A stretch of 7,311 nucleotides of DNA, from contig JAAGZO010000849.1 in the NCBI GenBank assembly GCA_024206195.1, positions 1 through 7,311 of the forward strand. The letters are read 5' to 3'. The notes beneath the pieces were generated by a model. That model made no database searches. It was not told the DNA's origin and worked only from the letters and a program-made list of their open reading frames with translations. Position 1 is the stretch's first letter; every line of letters starts with the position of its first letter. A program made the position numbers and the translations under genes. Of this stretch, positions 4,623-7,311 are shown one piece after another. Source of the DNA: a bacterium (GTDB lineage: Archaea; Nanoarchaeota; Nanoarchaeia; Woesearchaeales; UBA10216).

Positions 4623-4670
4623 TTGGTGTATTACCAACATATATAATGTTAATGGTTCGAATCCGGAACC
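4623..4670 (+). repeat. Chain of three hairpins ending in a tRNA T-arm-like 11-mer
   Basis: Three perfect five-base stems lie end to end: TTGGT-gtatt-ACCAA (4623-4637), AACAT-atata-ATGTT (4636-4650, sharing two bases with the first) and GGTTC-gaatccg-GAACC (4654-4670). The last begins with GGTTCGAATCC (4654-4664), the classic T-arm sequence of tRNA genes. The T stem beyond this does not pair (AATGG against CCGGA) and no acceptor or D arm fits, so it is not a working tRNA. Confidence 0.5.
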
Positions 4671-4680
4671 GAAATGAAGG

Positions 4681-4720
4681 AAACTGAAATCGGCCAACTG
4701 ACTTGGCACTTTTCCGGTTT
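4681..4720 (+). repeat. Imperfect long hairpin
   Basis: AAACTG at 4681 pairs with CGGTTT at 4715-4720 (one G-T pair), and the apex GCCAA-ctgac-TTGGC (4693-4707) pairs perfectly, with mismatches between. It could fold as an RNA or act as a DNA cruciform. Confidence 0.4.
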
Positions 4721-4791
4721 AGATATTCTTTCCTTTAATAGCAGTACTTCCAGCTGTTCACTTTTATAGCGTCTACCTTCTAACCACTTAT

Positions 4792-4810
4792 TGTGTATAG
4801 ATTATACACA
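4792..4810. promoter_or_regulatory. 19-base palindrome, candidate operator
   Basis: TGTGTATA and TATACACA are perfect eight-base arms around GAT. The size and symmetry suit a dimeric repressor such as a phage Cro/CI-like or other helix-turn-helix protein. No such regulator is encoded in this window. A second use as an RNA hairpin is less likely with a three-base loop. Confidence 0.45.
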
Positions 4811-4930
4811 TTGCTAGTGTCTACCATCACTCATTCGTGCTTGTATTTAATTCCCTCTCTAAGCATGTGTATTCATTATCGTATCGAGAAACATTAAACT
4901 ATATATTTATTTTACCGTATAGTCTTGTGT

Positions 4931-4947
4931 GTGCATTAAACTTGCAC
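4931..4947. promoter_or_regulatory. Inverted repeat upstream of gene at 4994
   Basis: GTGCA-ttaaact-TGCAC lies about 47 bases before the start codon, next to the ten-base palindrome GTTAATTAAC (4950-4959). This is a good position for an operator over a promoter, but I cannot find a convincing -10/-35 pair here. Confidence 0.3.
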
Positions 4948-4976
4948 TAGTTAATTAACAGGAGCAATTAGGCTTC

Positions 4977-4989
4977 ACCCATAAGGAGA
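4977..4989 (+). repeat. Shared leader 13-mer, copy 1
   Basis: ACCCATAAGGAGA includes the Shine-Dalgarno sequence of the gene at 4994 and is identical to 5359-5371. The bases beside the two copies differ, although AATTAAC lies upstream of both. Its first nine bases recur in reverse complement at 6010-6018. Confidence 0.6.
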
Positions 4990-4993
4990 TATC

Positions 4994-5311
4994 ATGAGTT
5001 TACTAAAGCAGACAGAGCGTTTCATTAAGAGTGATTTTGATTCAAAGTATTTTACTCATTCCATGTATGACTATTACAAGCAGGCTTTTGGTTTTATTAG
5101 TCATTACAATAAAGAGGGTTTTTACTTTACACGTTTTAACCGTGAGATGTTTGAGACTCTTCAGACTATATGCACTACAAACTTTCGTGAGCCTAGGTAT
5201 TGCATGATCCCCAAGCCAGAGCTTAAGAACAGGATTACACTTCAGAAGCACTTTAAATCCATTCTGAGGCAAGTAGATCCAACCATCTATCAATATGTAT
5301 CTAATAAGTAA
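4994..5311 (+). CDS. Hypothetical protein
   Basis: A 105-residue protein starting MSLLKQTERFIKSDFD, with AAGGAG (4983-4988) five bases before ATG. It is rich in Phe and Tyr: 'SMYDYYKQAFGFISHYNKEGFYFTRF' is split between a helix and a strand. A basic C-terminal half follows, with 'NRITLQKHFKSILRQ'. No signal peptide, membrane segment or known motif is visible. Its upstream leader ACCCATAAGGAGA is repeated exactly before the next-but-unlinked gene at 5379, suggesting shared translational control. It is the first plus-strand gene after the control region. A hairpin (5321-5339) follows the stop. Confidence 0.74.
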   Translation: MSLLKQTERFIKSDFDSKYFTHSMYDYYKQAFGFISHYNKEGFYFTRFNREMFETLQTICTTNFREPRYCMIPKPELKNRITLQKHFKSILRQVDPTIYQYVSNK

Positions 5312-5320
5312 GATTGATTA

Positions 5321-5339
5321 GGAGCCCTAAATGGGCTCC
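5321..5339 (+). terminator. Hairpin after gene 4994-5311
   Basis: GGAGCCC and GGGCTCC pair over seven bases around TAAAT. No T run follows, so it is an imperfect terminator or an mRNA-end or processing structure. It begins nine bases after the stop codon. Confidence 0.42.
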
Positions 5340-5358
5340 ATAGAGGAATTAACTATTA

Positions 5359-5371
5359 ACCCATAAGGAGA
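5359..5371 (+). repeat. Shared leader 13-mer, copy 2
   Basis: Identical to 4977-4989 and carrying the ribosome binding site of the following gene. Its AAGGAG (5365-5370) is eight bases from ATG 5379 but only two from ATG 5373, which decides the start of that gene. Confidence 0.6.
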
Positions 5372-5378
5372 AATGAAT

Positions 5379-5900
5379 ATGAGTACTAGATCAATAATAG
5401 TAGTAAAAGACGAGAATAGTGTTACCAGACTTTACAAGCATTGCGATGGTTATCCAACCGGCAATCTTCCGGTAATCCAAAAGGCATTAGCTAAGAGCCT
5501 TGAGCAGCAAGCGAAAAGCCTTAAGAGGCATAAAGAGTATGGCTCCAAGATAACAGTAGACCAGATGGTAGGTCATATAATAGGTGAGGCAACAAGTATA
5601 TATGGGATGGGCGCTTTCATTGAAAAGAAGTACCAGAGTGAATTCAAGCCAATTCATTTAGGTAATCAGTTCGATCTGGAATGGATTTATATCATCGATA
5701 TTAAAGAGAAGACAGTAAGCATTTACGGTGGTGAATCTACTGGAGATTCTCCTCAAAAGACGTATAAGAAGGGTGTTGTAGATCCGTTTGTTTATGTTGA
5801 AAGGTCGATAGCAGACGAGTATCAAGATGAGTATCGTAAAGAGACTAAAGACTGTTTAAACAATCTTCGAAGTATTGGCTTCAAAGTAAAAGGAGAATAA
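5379..5900 (+). CDS. Phage protein of the 'STRS...DGYP' family
   Basis: A 173-residue protein starting MSTRSIIVVKDENSVTRLYK. I prefer ATG 5379 over ATG 5373 because of spacing from AAGGAG and because related proteins begin M(S/G)TRS. The head 'STRSIIVV' and the motif 'LYKHCDGYPTGN' (about residues 18-29) mark a family I recall from phages and plasmids, in which the motif usually reads HWDGYP or similar; here Cys replaces the Trp. 'EWIYIIDIKEKTVSIYGG' near the middle is a beta hairpin. The C-terminal quarter is helical and charged. Function is unknown. The next short ORF starts two bases after its stop. Confidence 0.83.
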   Translation: MSTRSIIVVKDENSVTRLYKHCDGYPTGNLPVIQKALAKSLEQQAKSLKRHKEYGSKITVDQMVGHIIGEATSIYGMGAFIEKKYQSEFKPIHLGNQFDLEWIYIIDIKEKTVSIYGGESTGDSPQKTYKKGVVDPFVYVERSIADEYQDEYRKETKDCLNNLRSIGFKVKGE

Positions 5901-5902
5901 CC

Positions 5903-6007
5903 ATGCTAGATAAACTACGAGAATACCTTAGAAGTATAGCAATGATTGAGGTAAAGAGTTTAAAAGAAGAAGAGTTTGAAGATATCGAAACTAGCCAGGA
6001 CGGCTAG
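5903..6007 (+). CDS. 34-residue ORF
   Basis: The ORF encodes MLDKLREYLRSIAMIEVKSL and a very acidic end. Its ATG lies eight bases after AAGGAGA (5889-5895), which also overlaps the end of the preceding gene. The head is similar to the charged head of the protein at 2689-2883 (DRLREYLKKEM). The stop codon falls at the end of a hairpin, CTAGCC-aggac-GGCTAG. It may be a real micro-protein or a shortened paralogue. Confidence 0.5.
   Translation: MLDKLREYLRSIAMIEVKSLKEEEFEDIETSQDG
5991..6007 (+). repeat. Hairpin at the end of the 34-residue ORF
   Basis: CTAGCC and GGCTAG pair perfectly over six bases around AGGAC. The right arm contains the stop codon TAG. A larger hairpin follows 14 bases later. 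Confidence 0.5.
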
Positions 6008-6021
6008 CGCTTATGGGTTTA

Positions 6022-6051
6022 GGGGTATGTCTGCATGGTGCAGACTACCCT
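6022..6051 (+). promoter_or_regulatory. Strong hairpin in the leader of the collagen-like lipoprotein gene
   Basis: GTCTGCA (6029-6035) and TGCAGAC (6039-6045) pair around TGG. The stem continues with GGGTA against TACCC after one bulged T (6028), giving 12 base pairs plus a G-U. It is the strongest hairpin in the window and lies 27 to 56 bases before the start codon. There is no T run, so attenuation, RNA stability or an RNA-binding regulator is more likely than simple termination. Confidence 0.5.
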
Positions 6052-6077
6052 AGTCCATCAACTAGAAAGGAATTGCC

Positions 6078-6737
6078 ATGAGATTATTTAAATTAACTTT
6101 AGTAGTATTTATGTTTACAAATTGTGGTCAAGATACTAGCTCCAAAGAATTGCCGAGTACTTCAGAAAACCCGAGTGAAGAAATCTCAGAAGTCAAGTCT
6201 TATAACAGTTTATATATAAAAAGTGAGAAGGATATTCCTGAGTGTTTGGAAGAGAATGAGGGTCAATTGATATATCTATCGTATAAGGAGGTTTTCAGCC
6301 ATTGTGAGAGCCTTTCATGGGTTCTAGTAGATCTTACAGGTAAACCGGGATTAGACGGTGAGAATGGAGCTGAGGGCTTAGCAGGAGTAGATGGGATTGA
6401 TGGTTTGGATACGTTAGAGCCGGCTACTAATGTTTGGTATGACGCAATAGATAATAAACAATGGCTTATTGGTGGTGAAGGGTTTTGGAATATTGGAGTT
6501 AACCCATGGCATGAGAGTGTTTGTACTGGTGATTGGAGAAACCCTACTGATGAGGAGGCTCAAAGTGCTAGACTTCATGGGATCTTCGATAAATCGGCTT
6601 TAATAAATGGCCCTACCAAGATGTGGCTAGATGAGATCGATGTAGATGATGCTTTATGTATATCAGCTATTTCAGGAGGATCTATTCAAGCTAAGTTAAC
6701 CAACATTGGTTACTTTTGTATAAGAGAGGTGAACTAA
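6078..6737 (+). CDS. Collagen-like lipoprotein with Lcl/DUF1566-like C-terminal domain
   Basis: A 219-residue protein; AAAGG (6066-6070) precedes ATG. Residues 1-16 (MRLFKLTLVVFMFTNC) look like a lipoprotein signal, although FTNC is a weak lipobox. A Ser/Glu-rich linker follows, then residues 88-111 hold eight Gly-X-Y triplets, GKPGLDGENGAEGLAGVDG and onward. The C-terminal domain (about 118-219) has 'CTGDWRNPTDEEAQ' and ends 'IGYFCIREV', resembling the WRLPT and terminal CVR motifs of the Lcl/DUF1566 domain. Lcl of Legionella has the same order of collagen repeats and adhesive domain. Surface display or adhesion, possibly lysogenic conversion, is inference. The next gene's ATG shares its last base. 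Confidence 0.72.
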   Translation: MRLFKLTLVVFMFTNCGQDTSSKELPSTSENPSEEISEVKSYNSLYIKSEKDIPECLEENEGQLIYLSYKEVFSHCESLSWVLVDLTGKPGLDGENGAEGLAGVDGIDGLDTLEPATNVWYDAIDNKQWLIGGEGFWNIGVNPWHESVCTGDWRNPTDEEAQSARLHGIFDKSALINGPTKMWLDEIDVDDALCISAISGGSIQAKLTNIGYFCIREVN

Positions 6738-6892
6738 TGAAAAAGATTAACGAAATCTATATTGTAGAAAGTGTCTATACTCTCCTCGCCCTTCTGTCTG
6801 TGGAAGGACTCGTCGAGATTAGAAAGAGAATAGACATAATACTTAGCACGGAGAAAAAGCATGAAGAAGATAGCAATATATTACCGGGTTAG
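6737..6892 (+). CDS. 51-residue protein coupled to recombinase gene
   Basis: It starts in TAATG, one base overlapping the lipoprotein stop, with AGAGAGGTG just upstream. The product, MKKINEIYIVESVYTLLALL and a basic then acidic tail, is probably a single amphipathic helix-rich peptide: the central 'VYTLLALLSVEGLVEI' is hydrophobic but interrupted by Glu, so a membrane segment is doubtful. No family recognised. It overlaps the recombinase start by 32 bases, in another frame. This could link its translation to that of the recombinase, and a small accessory or directionality protein would be an attractive but unproven role. Confidence 0.55.
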   Translation: MKKINEIYIVESVYTLLALLSVEGLVEIRKRIDIILSTEKKHEEDSNILPG

Positions 6893-7311
6893 TACTGATA
6901 AGCAGGAGTTTGCTTCTCAGAAGTATGAGGTTGAGCTTTGGCTACAATCGGTAGGTTTCTCTGGAGAGATAAGGATATATGAGGATCATGGTAAGTCTGG
7001 GTTAGAAGAGGCTAGGCCTGAGTTTTGTAAGATGCTTCATAACTGTTATAGGGGTAAGCACGATACGATAGTTTGCTATAAGCTAGATAGATTTTCTCGT
7101 AATGCTATGCATGCTATTAGAACTATTATCAAATTAGCAGAAGCTAACATTGGGTTTGTAGCTACTAGTCAACCTGCTTTGGACTTACAATCTAAGAACC
7201 CCATGAGGTTAACCATACTCACGGCTTTTGCTGAGATAGCCCAGATTGAACGTGAGCAGATATCTTCTCGTATTAAAGCAGGGATCAAAGCTTCTAATAA
7301 AAAGAGAAAGA
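6861..7311 (+). CDS. Serine recombinase (resolvase/invertase family), N-terminal part
   Basis: The first 150 residues are present and the gene continues off the right edge. ATG 6861 follows GGAG (6850-6853) by seven bases. The catalytic domain is clear: 'YYRVSTDKQ' with nucleophile Ser 11 and Arg 9, 'DHGKSGLEEARPEF' around residues 42-55, 'CYKLDRFSRN' (72-81) with the conserved Asp-Arg, and the long helix E start 'EIAQIEREQISSRIKAGIKA' (125-144). These enzymes make a 5'-phosphoserine link and exchange strands by subunit rotation. Whether this is an integrase, invertase or resolvase depends on the missing C-terminus: a short helix-turn-helix means invertase or resolvase, a long recombinase domain means integrase. 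Confidence 0.94.
   Translation, partial: MKKIAIYYRVSTDKQEFASQKYEVELWLQSVGFSGEIRIYEDHGKSGLEEARPEFCKMLHNCYRGKHDTIVCYKLDRFSRNAMHAIRTIIKLAEANIGFVATSQPALDLQSKNPMRLTILTAFAEIAQIEREQISSRIKAGIKASNKKRK

Larger units (their letters stand above)
4339..4993. other. Divergent intergenic control region without convincing gene
   Basis: About 655 bases separate the minus-strand gene from the next plus-strand gene, which is exceptional in a window where genes usually overlap. The ORFs that cross it lack ribosome binding sites. It is strongly AT-rich. It contains a chain of three small hairpins (4623-4670), a longer imperfect hairpin (4681-4720), a 19-base palindrome (4792-4810) and an inverted repeat (4931-4947). 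CCCCC and CCCCCC runs two bases apart at 4480-4492 form G runs on the minus strand. A regulatory region, a replication origin or a noncoding RNA locus could each look like this. Confidence 0.6.

Noticed and set aside
4600..4675. Functional tRNA gene
   Set aside because: The T-arm core is present but the T stem pairs over only three bases, there is no D arm with GG, no acceptor stem, and the anticodon-like loop lacks the universal T33.
4674..4769. 31-residue plus-strand ORF beginning MKETEIGQL
   Set aside because: Only a weak GGAA upstream, and it lies inside the structured noncoding stretch; no similarity pattern recognised.
5042..5293. 83-residue minus-strand ORF
   Set aside because: Antisense shadow of 4994-5311, which has a strong ribosome binding site; no minus-strand signal.

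Overview
The window is AT-rich and gene-dense. It looks like the accessory part of a temperate bacteriophage, prophage or phage-like plasmid rather than a host chromosome. Evidence: a run of about 15 very small genes on one strand with 4- to 8-base overlaps, several small zinc-ribbon proteins, phage-type protein families, and a serine recombinase running off the right edge. Two predicted lipoproteins suggest a Gram-negative host. The host cannot be named from the sequence.

Region 1 (1-3119) is a tightly coupled plus-strand block. It opens with two hexanucleotide arrays, at 1-167 (unit GGAGTN) and 476-601 (unit GGTCTN), on either side of a conserved small phage protein (198-455). Read in the frame where the variable base is first in its codon, both arrays encode the same alternating [Trp/Gly/Arg]-Ser peptide. 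One uses AGT for serine and the other TCT. Next come a Cys-rich protein with a 'TNGGC' motif (709-987), an unknown protein (980-1360), an Ead/Ea22-like protein (1357-1641), a 'TKREYFA' protein (1638-1865), zinc-ribbon and coiled-coil proteins (1862-2342), a 'RGWAGHF' protein (2360-2692), a small charged protein (2689-2883) and a probable small lipoprotein (2880-3119).

Region 2 (3120-3986) starts with two adjacent hairpins. Then come a membrane-anchored zinc-ribbon protein (3201-3464), an unknown protein (3452-3655) and another Cys-rich protein (3642-3986).

Region 3 (3940-4993) has one minus-strand Cys-rich gene (3940-4338) that overlaps its convergent neighbour by 47 bases. About 655 bases without a convincing gene follow. 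They form a divergent control region with several inverted repeats, including a 19-base operator-like palindrome and a 11-base match to a tRNA T-arm.

Region 4 (4994-7311) is plus-strand again: an unknown 105-residue protein, a 'STRS...DGYP' family protein, a 34-residue ORF, a pair of hairpins, a collagen-like lipoprotein with a C-terminal domain resembling Lcl/DUF1566, a coupled 51-residue protein, and the N-terminal 150 residues of a serine recombinase. The recombinase could be the element's integrase or an invertase. No phage structural, replication or lysis gene is recognisable here. Family names were assigned by eye and no database search was run.
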